Below, one piece after another: positions 22,875 through 34,248 of a stretch of 64,000 nucleotides of DNA. The position numbers and the translations under genes are program-made. The notes under the pieces were generated by a model. The model searched no databases. It was not told where the DNA came from and saw nothing but the letters and a program-made list of their open reading frames with translations. Source of the stretch: Cryptomeria japonica (lineage: Eukaryota; Streptophyta; Pinopsida; Cupressales; Cupressaceae). The stretch lies in NCBI RefSeq assembly GCF_030272615.1, contig NC_081412.1, positions 543,202,335 to 543,266,334 on the forward strand, read 5' to 3'. Numbering within the stretch: position 1 is the stretch's first letter; every line of letters begins with the position of its first letter.

Positions 22875-23867
22875 ATGAATAGAGGAAGATTGGTAAATGA
22901 AGAGGTATGTCTTATTTCTCAAATCGAACCAGCATCAATTAATGAGGCATGTGAAGATAAATATTGGATTAAAGCTATGGAAGATGAATTAGAACAAATT
23001 GAAAAGAACAATACATGGACATTAGTTCCCCAACCTAAAGACAAAAATGTAATTGGAACTAAATGGGTATTCAGAAATAAACTTAATGAAGATGGAAAGA
23101 TAATCAAAAACAAAGCAATATTAGTGTGTAAGGGATATTCACGGGAAGAAGGAGTTGGTTATAATGAAACCTTTGCACCGGTAGCTAGAATTGAGGCAGT
23201 CAGATTATTCTTGGCTTTTGCAACCCACAAGAATTATAAAGTATATCAAGTGGATGTTAAATGTGCTTTTCTGAATGGAGATCTGGAAGAAGAAGTTTAT
23301 AATGAACAACCTAATGGATTTTTATTGACAAATGACAAAGATATGGTTTGCAGGTTAAGGAAAGCTTTGTATGGACTAAAGCAAGCTTCTAGAGCTTGGT
23401 ATTCTAGATTGGACAAATATCTTTTGAAGATTGGATACACTAAAGGTAATGCAGACAACAATATATACTACAAAGTGACTAATGATGACATCTTGGTTAT
23501 TGAAGTTTTTGTTGATGATATAATCTTTGGAGGAGAAGATGGATTATGTAAAGACTTTTCTAATAAAATGCAGCAAGAATTTGAAATGTCTATGATTGGG
23601 GAGATAAAATTATTTTTAGGATTGCAAATTTTAGAGACTGATAAAGGTATATTCTTATGTCAATCTAACTACTTGAAGGAATTACTAAAGAAATTTGGCA
23701 TGGAAAACTCTAAACCGGTAAACACACCTATGACTACAACTAATAAATTATCATTGAAGGATGAATCAACACCTATTAATCTGACTAGATACAAGTCTAT
23801 GATAGGAGGTTTACTATATTTGACACAAACAAGACCTGATATTATGAATGCAGTTTGTATTGTCTGA
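22875..23867 (+). pseudogene. Copia-A reverse transcriptase (RVT_2), open but isolated
   Basis: A 330-codon open frame containing the RVT_2 hallmarks in order: WVFRNKLNEDG, the VDVKCAFLNGDLEEEVY block, LRKALYGLKQASRAWY, and the catalytic FVDDIIFGG (about 23507-23534), then LGLQI and the SMIGGLLYLTQTRPDI end. It synthesises cDNA in intact elements. The frame has no internal stop but is cut off from gag and integrase by stops at 22616 and 22796-22801, and ends in a TGA at 23865. The first ATG here is therefore not a real start. Confidence 0.9.
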
Positions 23868-24461
23868 AGATTTCAGAGTAATCCTAAAGAAAATCATGAA
23901 TCAATAGTAAAAAGGATTTTTTGGTATCTACAAGGCACTACAAATCTTGGCTTATGGTACCCTAAAGATGAAAACTTTGACTTATGTGCATACACAGATG
24001 CAAATTGGGTAAAAGATGTAGATAACATAAAAAGTACCATCAATAGAGCATTTTTTCTTGGTAGCAGATTAATTTCTTGGTTGAGCAAGAAACAAAGTTG
24101 CACATGTTTATCAACAGCCAAATCAAAATATGTTGCAGCAGTAACTAATTGCACACAAGTATTATGGATTAAACAAATGTTGAAGGACATAAAGGTAAAA
24201 TGCAAGGAACCTATAACTATTTACTGTGATAATATGGTAGCAATTGATATATCAAAGAATTTGGTATTTCACTCAAAGACTAAACATGTTTCTATCAAAT
24301 TTAATTTTCTGAAAGAGAATGTTGAAGCAAAAGAAGTGAAATTGTTTTATGTGAATACTAAAGAGCAGACTGCAGATATTTTTACTAAGCCTTTGCCTAA
24401 GGAGACTTTTGAATATCTCAGAGAGAAGCTTGGAGTTCTACCCCCACTGGTAGAGACTTAG
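23868..24461 (+). pseudogene. Copia-A RNase H and C-terminus
   Basis: Continues from the RT with AYTDANWVKD (first Asp of RNase H, about 23990-24018) and later YCDNMVAIDISKN, HSKTKHVSIKFNFLKENV and the closing QTADIFTKPLP motif characteristic of Ty1/copia. It ends at a TAG at 24459-24461. A TGA separates it from the RT frame. A roughly 330-bp untranslated stretch follows before the polypurine tract. Confidence 0.88.
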
Positions 24462-24780
24462 ACAATTGATGTTTGTCATCAACTGGTAGAATTAACAGAG
24501 AAATCTTTTTCAAGCTTTGATAAGGAGAGCTACTTCTTAGGGGGAGTAGTTGGTATTTTGTATTTGAATCTGGTTTTTGTGTTGCTTTGGAATTTGATGT
24601 CAAAGGGGGATAGATATCTATCAAAAAACACATTTTGGGAGATATTATTCCTAGGGAGAGAGATATTATGTATTTTGATTTCTAGTTAATGATCTCTTTG
24701 GGAGATTGCTGGTTTTTGGTTTTTGGCATTTCTTTTTTGGCACTTTGATAGTTTTTCCATCTTGTGTTGCCATCAATGCC

Positions 24781-24792
24781 AAAGGGGGAGAT
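24781..24792 (+). other. Polypurine tract, Copia-A
   Basis: AAAGGGGGAGAT directly precedes the 3' LTR. Confidence 0.85.
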
Positions 24793-25852
24793 TGTTTGTA
24801 TTTTGGATATATTGATATGGTTTTGTCATTTATGTCAACACTTGTCAATATTTATCAGTACTTGGAGACTCTTGATTATGTTCACCGGCAAGTCAGTGAC
24901 TTATGCACAGTCACCGGTATTTGGTTCACTAGCAGGTTATATTATTCACCGGTACTTGGAATGACTTTGAGACTACTTTGTTATGTCGAAGATATTGTTT
25001 CAACACTTTTTTATGGTGATTTGTTCATTGGTCTATTCAGGTTTGCATATTTGTTGTTACCGGATAATAGGTCCAGTTTATGCACTGGCAAGCATATCTA
25101 TTCCATATCAACATGACACGTTATGAAGATGATTTGTTATTATTATAAATGCATTGAGCCGACATGATGCATTGAATATTGATTCATTTGTAAATGTTTT
25201 TATTGTAATATCTTTAGTGATCCAGCCTACTCAATTGGCCTTAGGTTATGGTATAAATGTAAGATCTCATTTGTGATATCGATATGTGATGTAAGTAAGT
25301 GCAAATAAGGAATATGAGAAAATAAGCAGAGCTATACACACAGACATCATTCAAGAATGAAGGAAGGTTTGAAGAAGGCATTTCAGAGCTAAACCAGTAC
25401 TGAATCCAACATATGAAGATGCTATTTTGAGTAGTACATTATCATTAGATTTAACCATCCAATTGTAGTCAATGTGACTCCCATTTTGTGATTTAGTAGT
25501 GAGCTCTAGGCAACTGGCCTTTCTGCATGTGCAGACTCCATATTGTACACACATACTATCTGCAGTAGTATCATCTGATTGTGGGTAAGACTTTCTACAA
25601 TGGTTTTTCCCCTTATAGGGTTTCCACATACAAATATTTGTGTTATGTGTTGTGGTTGTTATTGTCTTTCTATTTCATGCATTAATCTTTACCAGTATTG
25701 CAATTAACTGATAAAACTGTATACTGGCATAATGTTTGGTTTACCGGTATTAAGCATTAAGTTTTGGTTAAGTTAATTTTGGTTTGAATTTATTGGACAA
25801 CTGATTCACCCCCCTCCCCCCCCCCCCTCTTAGTTGTCTCTGGGACCTAACA
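24793..25852 (+). repeat. 3' LTR of Copia-A
   Basis: 1060 bp, starting TGTTTGTATTTTGG and ending GACCTAACA. A cytosine run at about 25808-25828 is expanded relative to the 5' LTR and accounts for part of the length difference. Confidence 0.93.
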
Positions 25853-26170
25853 ACATATATATGTTGCTTATTTGGAAAAAAAAAACATTTTCTTTTCTTT
25901 TGGTGGCACAAACTAGAGGCCCTGATTTTCAACATTTTTCAGCAATGAAAAATTTGTCTTTGAATTTATAAAAAACATATTAATTTTTTTCCTAAAAAAT
26001 TAAAAAATAACAAACATAAATTTCATTAATAATTCTACATTTGATCAGTTTACATCATTTCAAAATTCAATTTAGAAATGTCACTTATACGATCGAAGTT
26101 AAATAGTTTTAGTTCTGTTGGACAGTGCCTTTATAAAAGTATGACACATTTTTGTGCTTTTACCCAGCAG

Positions 26171-26244
26171 TGTATCGTCTATGGTTGGGAGGACAACAAT
26201 GATCTATATCATTTTTTGTGGTTAAATGAGGACACCCTTCAACA
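26171..26244 (+). repeat. 3' LTR of LARD-B, right part
   Basis: Resumes TGTATCGTCTATGGTTGGG, matching the 5' LTR from 14886 onward, and ends TTCAACA. It is preceded by the second AGCAG (26166-26170) and followed by the element's outer duplication TAGAG. Confidence 0.92.
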
Positions 26245-26249
26245 TAGAG

Positions 26250-28435
26250 GATGCTAGAAAGGAAGTCATTTTTGTGTCTATCCTTTAGTTTTTCTCAGAG
26301 TTTGGGGCTCTTTTTCCATTTGGTGGTGGAACTTCATGAGATTGGGTTTGTACTTGCTATTCTAGGTGTTGTGTCAACTTGTGGGATTTTTCTATTTATG
26401 ATAATGGTGGTTTGGTTTATATTGTAGATGATAAAGGTTTCATGTTTCGCTCTATGCCCTTGGCTATTTATGTAGATGGGCTTGTGAATTTTTTGCCCCT
26501 TTTGGGCTTTATTGGTGCTTTGAAGGTGATGTTCATTTGTTGTAGAGGTGGAGAGTTTGTTCCTGTGCTCTTCTTGACTTAGGATTCTCTTGCAAATGAT
26601 TCTCTATTTTTTGGGATCTTTTCTATTAGGGTTTTAGGCCCTTGCAAGGCTTTTGCTATTGTGAAAGAAACTTTGGGCCTTTTTACTTTTCCCTTTTTTG
26701 GGTCTTTATAGAAGTAGTTTTTTTGTAATGAGTGCTCAATTCCTTGTCTTAGTTTTTCATTGTGCAATTTCTTCTACTTTTTGGGTCCCTTTGCTTTCTA
26801 TGTCATCTCCCTTCATGGATATTAATCTTTTGATAAGCTTGTGTGCTAGTGTTTATGGTAGAAGGGCTTTTTCTAATGGCTTTTATTCTACAATGGTCAT
26901 TCTTCCTACCCATATTTTCATGGGGTTTGTTCTTTTTTCCTTGGTCTTTTGTTTTAGTGGTACTTAGTGGACGTTCTTAGTGTCTTTCACTACCCAGTTC
27001 CTATTTTTCTCTTTGCTACAATGGGTGAAGTATGTCTTGGTTTGTTCTTCTATCATATTGGCAATATGGATTCTATGTTCTTGTTGTCTCGAGTTCAAGC
27101 TTTGGTGGTTTGAGGAATATATGGATCTTTCTTGTATGGGTTCTATCTAGAGCCACTCTAGGTTTGGTTGATGCTTGGAGGACTTCTTGTGTGCTTCTTT
27201 GGAGGCTTCTTTTGTTGCTCTTAGTTTTTTGGTTATGGTGGGATTATAATTATCCATTGACCTTCCCTTATCACGGTGCAAGATGGCTACAAGGAGGGTT
27301 TATAGGTCTCTCCTCAAGTCTCTACTTGTTGTCCCTAAGCCTTTTGGGGCAATTTTTGTGGTGCTATTTTTTTGGTTAGGGGTTTCCTATTCCTATTTGG
27401 GGTAGAAATCTGATCATACTAGCTTTGAGAGTACCCTATTTGTTATTATTTTTCTCCTTGTGTGGGTCTATGTTCCTACTATCTTGGCTTCACATCGTGC
27501 TATTCCTATTGAGGTAGAGATCTCTCTTATCGAGGTGGAGTTTTTTCATGTTGTTTTGGTTGAGGATTCCTATATTTTATAGTTGTTCCTCTCTCATACC
27601 TTTCCTATTGAGGTGGCGTCATCTCCTACTAAGGTGAATTTTGGTCATGCAAGTGAGGTTTAATTTTGTTGCAAGGGGGATAATATTTCTCTTCCACTAA
27701 TTCTTGGATTTAAGGGAGTTGATGCTACCCTTTTTATATTGAATGCAAAGGAAATGAATCATATAGATGAAGACACAAAACTAAAACTTGTCTACAAAGT
27801 ATTTTTCAAGTTAAAAAATTTAGAAGCTTACTTCCAATATTTCCATATTGAATGCAAAATAAATGAAGTGTCAACACTAAATAAGGGAGAAAAAATAATT
27901 TTATCTAACCATATAAAAAATTTATATTTCCCTTCAATAGTTACAAGAATAGTGTGATGAAAAAAAACACTTTTCTATATCTCTTCTTCTGTAACAACTC
28001 TAATCCATCATTAGCTTTTAGTTGAATACAATATAACAATAAAGTGAAATTATAAAGAACATTATCATACCAAATTAACCTTTCAAGGTGGTAAATTATT
28101 TTAAATTGTAAGAATTGTCTATGAATGTAATCATCCAAGATCTAGATGCCTAATGAATATCGCAACAACAAGAGAGAACAATTTTGACAAGAAAAAATTA
28201 TACTCTTCAATGATACAATAGTAATAGACAAATGTACATGGGAGACCCCTTAATTATACAACTAAGGTGTGTATAAAGGAGTGAATGAGATAATTTCAAG
28301 TGGATAGGTGATAGTGCATCAACATAAAAAATGGTGGATCACCCACCAAAGGTAATTTGGAAAATTGCATCCATAATAGTTGGATATGATAAAGTAGTAA
28401 CATAATAAGTCTACCCAAAGTGAAAATTCTCCAAC
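26250..28435. other. T-rich unresolved region, probably LTR and repeat remnants
   Basis: Flank of LARD-B. From 26250 to about 27690 the plus strand is rich in T and G, which makes long hydrophobic Phe/Leu/Trp frames (e.g. 27032-27379); these look compositional, not genic. From about 27700 the sequence becomes AT-rich. Its right part up to 28440 appears to be one side of an older minus-strand LTR that resumes at 31855. The left boundary of that LTR is not resolved. Confidence 0.45.
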
Positions 28436-28440
28436 AACTC

Positions 28441-28934
28441 TTCATGAAGGGTTCTCCTCTTACAAACTCAAACACACAACAAAAATAGAGAAGTAGAGAG
28501 AAAATGCTTAACAATGGATAGATCGATAATGCTTGAGGATGATTAAAATTGAACATATTCCTTTCTTAAATAGGCAAGAGATGATGAAGTAGTTACAACT
28601 ACCCTTGTTACAAAACTAAATTCGCTAAGCAATTATTAAATAATGAGATAAGACTCATCTCTATCTAGAATGCTACCTAATAATTGACATCAACTTTATT
28701 AAATTACAAGTTACAAAAGTAACTTTATCATAACTAACTAAATATTTATTAAATAAATATTTATAAAACTAAATTTATGATAAATAAATTTTTTATTTAA
28801 ATTTATTTATTATTAATTCTTTTTTTTTGTTTATTACATAAATAGTAAATTTTTCATTTCTAGTCTTTATTGAAAAAGAACAATATTTTTGGGTGATGCA
28901 ATATTTCTGTTATACCGTGGATGCTCCTACATCA
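28441..28934 (-). repeat. 3' LTR of Gypsy-E
   Basis: About 494 bp; on the minus strand begins TGATGTAGGAGC and ends near CCCTTCATGAA. Matches 31305-31849 with about 50 bp less, because the 49-bp sub-repeat is not expanded here. Confidence 0.85.
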
Positions 28935-29179
28935 AACACCTCAGGTAAGATGAAATATTCCATGAGGGAAGCTTGTGAATATTTAAAAATCATATGATGA
29001 TGTTGAATCCACCATTCTTTCATGATTTCTTCCTCACTCTTCTTCACCTTAGTATGCACTTTATTTATCTTCCTTCTTTCATTCTTTCTCTATTTCTTCC
29101 CCTTTGAACATAATTTAACTAGAATAAATTTGCACTATCGAAATCTATAAAGTCATAACTATTCTCTTCTTCAACATGA

Positions 29180-29512
29180 ATGTCATGGATTATCTTTGTT
29201 ACTGCTGCAACATATTTTTCATCATTAGTCTTAACTACAATATGGTGTTCCATATTTTCCATGCCTTTAGAAAGACGTGTTTTCTACAAACTCATTCTTC
29301 TCTACATTCAATATTATGTTAGCATAAATATCATGAGATTCACCACTTTCAATTTCCTCCAAACTATTAGTCTTTCTTATTTCCTCTTCCAATAGGAGAT
29401 ACTCATCTTCATGAATATTAAATAAGGAAACATCAAGGAACTCCACTTTCTCTTGTTCATCTACCTTTTCACTTTCAAACTCAATAATTTCTTCCAAATG
29501 ATTCATTATCAT
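29180..29512 (-). other. Acidic spacer downstream of Gypsy-E protease
   Basis: An 81-codon minus-strand frame rich in Glu (EEIIEFESEKVDEQEKVEF) in the position between protease and RT in full elements. Followed directly by non-coding sequence and the 3' LTR. Probably the remnant of the variable protease-RT linker. Confidence 0.45.
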
Positions 29513-29759
29513 AATATCCTTCTCCGTCCCAATCTTATCCTTCTCATCACAAGATTAAATTTTTACCTCATCTTGTTCTATTAAAAAATTTGATCTTTTT
29601 GCAAGCCATACTTCTACAAGTCGCAATAGTAGATCATCTTCTTCATCCTCATCTCCTTTTACTAATTATCTCATGCCATTAACCAAACATATTGTTGTAT
29701 TAGTGCATACCTTTTAATCTTCCTCCTTTAGGGGCTTCGACTTGTGGCAAAATCCATCC

Positions 29760-30094
29760 TTCATTAATGAATAGGTGTTTGCATATCCATCATGTACTAC
29801 ACTTCGATCAAATTGTCATGGACCCCCTAACAAAATATGACAAATATCCATAGGCATGATATCACATAGTACCTCATCATTATAGTTTTCAACTTTGAAT
29901 TTTACCGGACACTTCTCATTAACCAAAATCCAATGTCCATTCTGCAACCATGCAATCCAGTATAGATGTGGATGTCTTATCCTCTCTAACTTCAACCTAT
30001 TAACCATCTCTTTTGACACAAGATTGTCAATGTTACCACCATCAATTATCACATTACAAAATTTTCCTTTGAATTTGCATTTAGTACGAAACAA
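29760..30094 (-). pseudogene. Gypsy-E retropepsin-like protease
   Basis: The 92-codon frame contains IIDGGNIDNLVS (active site, normally D-[ST]-G; here DGG, about 30040-30010), WLQNGHWILVNEKCPV, YNDEVLCDIMPMDICHILLG and, after a stop at the site expected for a Trp, QFDRSVVHDGYANTYS. This is the gag-asp protease of plant gypsy elements. A stop splits the LLGRPWQFD-type motif and the element has no RT after it. Confidence 0.82.
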
Positions 30095-30488
30095 TTTCTT
30101 ACTTTAAATTGGATCCACCTCTTTATTCACCAAGAATATTCTTGTAACAAGAGCCTCTTCTCCTTTTGTATCTTCAGAACGTGAACACTCAACATCTTCA
30201 TCTAAAAAGGCAACTCTAGAATTACCCTTGGGCCTCTTTTTAATCATCCCTTGATGTTAAGGAAACTCAAATGATTGATGTCCTTCTTCTCCATATTGGA
30301 AATAGGTTCCACATAATCCTCCTCTTCCAAAAGCACTTCCAAATCTCCTTCTTCCTCTTTGATCATTATTTTTTTCTCAGGATGGTAGTCATTATCTCCC
30401 TTTTGGCCTTGACTTATGATTGGCTTTTTCCTCTTTTATTTCTTTCTAATATTCTATTTAGCTTCACCTCCACCTTCAAAGAAAACTG

Positions 30489-30990
30489 CTATGCATCCTC
30501 AATAATAATCATTTGATCTAGAATTAGCTCCTGTTGTATGCTTGGTTTCAACCCATTTAGGTAATGTGCTATATTTTTCTTATTATCCTTAGAATAACCT
30601 ATTCTAATCAAGACTTGATAGAACTCTTTTGAATACTCTTTGATAGATCTTCTTTCTTGCTTCAAACTTTGCATCTTCTTTAGCAATCCAAGTTCATAAT
30701 CCATGGGAATGAATTATCTCTTCAACTTCTCCACCATCTGATTCCATCTTGTTATCAAGTATTTTCCTCTTCTATTTATCTCCAAGTAGACTTGATTCCA
30801 CCAAATACTTATGTGACCCTTTAGCTTGATATTTTCAAACTTGACCCTTCCAGGATTTCCCACTTCTTTGTATTCAAAATATTATTCCATATCATTGATC
30901 TAATCTATCAACTCTTGGATTCAGACATCCAAAAAGTATGGGAACTTTCACCTTTGGCCTCTTTCCAATCTAGGATAAGGCTCTTAGTAA
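30489..30990 (-). pseudogene. Gypsy-E gag
   Basis: Minus-strand reading with a WWNQVYLEI segment and, in the 71-codon open part (30704-30489), SLKQERRSIKEYSKEF and GLKPSIQQEL, the retrotrans_gag pattern. A stop near 30706 separates the two parts. Just downstream (about 30320-30270) the zinc knuckle is eroded: CGTYFQYGEEGHQSFEF keeps one of three cysteines. Confidence 0.75.
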
Positions 30991-31304
30991 TCTATCCTCT
31001 TTAGTATCTCGTATAGACTCTTATTCTTTTTCAAATTGTCCTTACTCATCAGTTTCATATCCACTTTCATCTTGTCATCTTTGTTCTATTCCTATATGTA
31101 ACACTACTTGTATTTATTGCACTTGTCTTGAGAGGACTCTAAAATCCTCATTTGGAATAGAATGTCTTCCACCAACATTTCTTCCACTATGAATTGCTCT
31201 TGTAAGCATCTTAACTGTGAGCCAACAACCACAAGTCTTTATGCAAATTGCCTCACATTCGGTGCTCTTCTTACACACTTAAGAAATATTCATCTAATAC
31301 CACT

Positions 31305-31849
31305 TGATGAAGGGTACTCCCCTTACAAATCCAAACACACAACAAAAATAGTGAAGTAGAGAGAAAACACTTAACGATGCATATATTAATAATGCTTGAG
31401 GTTGATCATAAATGAACATATATTCCTTTCTTATATAGGCAAGAGATGATGTAGTAGTTAAAACTACAATTGTTAAAAAATCAAATCTCTAAAGCAATTA
31501 TTAAATATTTAATTATGACTCATCTCTATCTAGAATGACACTTAAGATAATCAACATCTACTTTATTAAATGACAAGTTACAAAAGTAACTTTATCATGA
31601 CTAACTAAATATTTATTAAAAGAAAAGTTACAAAAGTAACTTTATCATGACTAACTAAATATTTATTAAAAGAAAAGTTACAAAAGTAACTTTATGATAA
31701 CTCACTTTTTCTTTTTCATTTATTTTTTATTTTATTTTTTAATTTTTTTTGCACAAATAGTAACTTTTCTATTTCTAGTATTGATTGTAAAAGAACTATA
31801 TTTTTGGGTGATGCAAGATTTCTCTTATAACCTAGATTCTCTTGCATCA
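31305..31849 (-). repeat. 5' LTR of Gypsy-E
   Basis: 545 bp; on the minus strand TGATGCAAGAGA...CCCTTCATCA. Contains a 49-bp tandem repeat (about 31573-31695, 2.5-3 units with AAGTTACAAAAGTAACTTTA) that is single in the other LTR, so the array expanded after insertion. Confidence 0.87.
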
Positions 31850-31854
31850 AACTC

Positions 31855-31942
31855 CTAAGTAATTGCCTAATTAAGCTTAAGTAAGTGTAATTAAGACTTA
31901 GGTGAGAAATAACCAAGGTAAAAGGATTTAATTACACCAACA
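31855..31942 (-). repeat. Start of an older LTR interrupted by Gypsy-E
   Basis: Minus-strand LTR start TGTTGGTGTAATTAAATCC at 31942, preceded on the minus strand by the polypurine-like AAGGGGGGT (31951-31943). The LTR runs left to 31850 and should continue beyond Gypsy-E from 28440 leftward. Its far end is not resolved. About 290 bp of its interior may follow to the right before the relic at 32270. Confidence 0.6.
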
Positions 31943-32269
31943 ACCCCCCTTAAGTGTAACTTAGGGAGAATGTACAAAAGCTAACAATCCAATATGGGTC
32001 CTGACAACTAGGCCATGCTACATACCCATGTTAGGTACCCATGTCAAGTCAGATCATCCTTGGCTCACATCCATGAAATCAATCTCTTCTGCCATTCATA
32101 AGTGATTGAAGTTCCTTCACAATGGGAAATTTATAACGATCCATCATAGTCATTTTCAGCCCTTAGCTAATCTTGCAAACTTTACCCTTGATTTATTTTG
32201 GTCTCAAAAACATCAACTTCTCAAACCTTATCAAGACATCTGATTCATTTCCTACTAGTAATATAGAGA

Positions 32270-34248
32270 TAATAAGATAGGTTCCCTAGGTAAATGTTTG
32301 GGGTCCATTTCAATTCCTCGCCCTAAGGATCCTTCATTGTCTATAGATATAGAAGTAGCTAATCTTAGTCCACTTCCTAGCTTGGGACTCCTTCCTACTC
32401 CTACTATTCTTCCTGTATATGGTGCGGTTCTACCTCCCAAATCCTATAAAGGACAAAGAAAAAATCCCATCTTCTTCTATCTCTCAACATAGTGTACTTC
32501 CTTTTGTTCCTCCTTCCATTTCTAGAGAAAAGGAAGAAAAAGGAATCAATATTGAGTGATCCCCAACCTTCTTATACACAAGCTTCAATTCGTAACAAAT
32601 AAAATCATAGTGCAAGAGAATGCAGATGGATATATCATACCAAGGCTCATGAGCTTTCTTGCAAATTTAATCCTTCTCCCAAGAAATTGAATATCGATTT
32701 GATCTCATCTTCCTAGCTTTCATTCAATCCTAGAGAGGAGCCTTACCTTGACCAATTTCATCAATAGTTGACTTTTTGAATGTTTGTTGATTCTTCTTTA
32801 TCTTCTCCTCACATCAAACCTCCTATTATGATCAATCTAGATGATTATTAGAATTATACAGTTGATGATGTTGATAATGTTAATGATGATCTATCTTTGA
32901 AGTATTTTCTCAATCTTTTACTTTATCTCTTAGTGATGCACATTATGATTGATCATTAGAGCATGCCCCTTGTTTGGCACTCGAGGTGTCTCCATCTACC
33001 ATACTAGCTCCATTGCTCCTTTAGAATTTTGTCCACTATCTCTAAATGATGTTGAGCAATATTGGGAGGTAGATTATTTTCTAGACTATCTCAATCATGT
33101 AGTAGATTCTTTTGTATATTTTCTTACATTTAATGTGATCCTTGTAATATGATTCTTAGTGTATCTTTGTGTTTGTTAAGATCTCTTTGGATGAGCTCTT
33201 TTTAATCCATTGGTACAAGGAAACAAATGGACCAACCTTGCCACAATATTTCTCTATTTGTTTATCATTTCTTCTATATAAATTGTATACATATTCTATC
33301 ATAAATGTGATCTTGTTCTAAATGTTCTTTCGTGTTGTCTACTAGGGGATGATGAAAAGATTTGAGATCTTTTTGGTCTCTTCTATCAAAAAGACTTTTG
33401 TTGTCCATCTTAGCTGCTCTTCTTTCATTATGCTTATAGTTCCACCACCTTTGGTGGATGAGGTCAATTCAAAAAAATCAAACTTGATATATACAAGATC
33501 TATCTGATGTCCATATAGACCCTAGATAGTGGATCCTTTATGTGCTCTTTCATGTCTTATGACCATGACCTTTGATTTGTCTATGCTTAGGGGCATTTTA
33601 TTATTATGACGTACTTTCTTTTGGATGTATACATGCTACTTTATATAAAATACCATCGATAACGTATAAGAAATCACTTTAAAATGGCGGCATACACTCC
33701 ATTATATGTTACACTTTGTGCACACACCACAAAGCTTGGTTTGTACAATTTTATCATAGTCCATGATATGTTTGGTGCACACTGTAACACCCATTTTACA
33801 ATTCCATTTCTTATATTACCTAGAAAAAAGAGTTTTTTTAGTAATCTTTGTGTTTGGTGCATGTTGTAGCACCCATTTTGTAGTTGGTACTTATTTTTAG
33901 ATTATCTTAGGTTTTTCTTTACAATCTTTTGCAAGATCCAACTAGCATAACACACCTTGCTAGACCTATTTGACTATCCTATTCTCTCATGTCTCCTAGT
34001 AAGTAGATTTAATCAAAACTATATTCCATATCCTTCTTTGTTCTTGCATGTTCCATATGTTTGTGTAACCTATGTTGATCATGTTGCTCCTTTTATATTG
34101 ATATTTAAAACCAATAAGATCCTAGGTCTAAGGGGCTTGGTCTTTTCTTATCTCTTTAATATCTTAGTGAAATTATTTTGATTCTATCTTGTACTTTATT
34201 GAGATTATGATTGTAAGGTCATACTCTTGCTAAAGTGGGGGATAAAAT
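32270..34248 (+). mobile_element. Relic of a LARD-A-like element ending in a polypurine tract
   Basis: Plus-strand interior sequence with a Pro/Leu-rich 64-codon frame (32298-32492), many stops and non-coding T-rich DNA, ending in GCTAAAGTGGGGGATAAAAT at 34230-34248. That tract and the preceding 'gtcatact' phrase match the LARD-A tract at 10275-10303. The expected 3' LTR does not follow. Instead the 3' LTR of the minus-strand Copia-B starts at 34249, so this element's LTR was separated from it by that insertion and would lie on the far side of Copia-B. Confidence 0.5.

Larger units (their letters stand above)
19188..25852 (+). mobile_element. Copia-A, LTR retrotransposon with full but decayed gag-pol
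   Basis: 6.67 kb: 5' LTR 19188-20236, initiator-Met primer site 20239-20250, gag, protease, integrase, RT and RNase H in Ty1/copia order (20294-24461), polypurine tract 24781-24792, 3' LTR 24793-25852. Flanks are GCATA (19183-19187) and ACATA (25853-25857), a 5-bp duplication with one mismatch. It lies inside TIR-1, making it the youngest layer of this nest. Frame breaks near 20535 and 21985 and several stops make it inactive. Confidence 0.93.
18450..26165. mobile_element. TIR-1, terminal-inverted-repeat element of unknown superfamily (split by Copia-A)
   Basis: An insertion in the LARD-B 3' LTR flanked by AGCAG on both sides. The intact 5' LTR has a single AGAAG at that place, so both element ends are fixed. 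The left end GGCCAAAGCATGGAGTTGTG and the reverse complement of the right end, GGGTAAAAGCACAAAAATGT, share a TGTGTCA.ACTTT block about 17 bp inside, forming imperfect inverted repeats of about 30 bp. Net length without Copia-A is about 1.05 kb and there is no coding region. A GC-rich patch with repeated GGACT(A/G)AGTCCG units lies at 18492-18550. A related element, TIR-2, is at 35370-36247. The ends are not TG...CA, so a solo LTR is unlikely. No plant TIR superfamily that I can name fits a 5-bp duplication well. Confidence 0.75.
14607..26244 (+). mobile_element. LARD-B, gene-capturing pol-less LTR element with nested insertions
   Basis: LTR element with 5' LTR 14607-14959, primer site 14960-14971, polypurine tract 18178-18187 and a 3' LTR split into 18188-18449 and 26171-26244. 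It is flanked by a perfect 5-bp duplication TAGAG (14602-14606 and 26245-26249). Without the insertion it is about 3.9 kb. The interior has no gag-pol that I recognise. Instead it has SNF2-ATPase gene sequence (15848-17242) and two tandem arrays (17556-18150). A 7.7-kb nested block (TIR-1 holding Copia-A) occupies 18450-26165. Confidence 0.9.
28441..31849 (-). mobile_element. Gypsy-E, short gag-protease-only Ty3/gypsy element
   Basis: Minus-strand element flanked by a perfect 5-bp duplication AACTC (28436-28440 and 31850-31854). 5' LTR 31849-31305, primer site 31302-31290 (TGGTATTAGATGA, iMet-like with changes), gag about 30990-30489, a degraded zinc knuckle about 30320-30270, protease 30094-29760, an acidic spacer, and 3' LTR 28934-28441. 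RT, RNase H and integrase are absent although both ends are intact, so this is a deletion-type non-autonomous copy of about 3.4 kb. Confidence 0.88.

Noticed and set aside
27032-27379. 115-codon Trp/Leu/Phe-rich frame that looks like a membrane protein
   Set aside because: The hydrophobicity follows from the T/G-rich base composition; adjacent frames look the same, there are no conserved motifs, and the frame has no supporting context.
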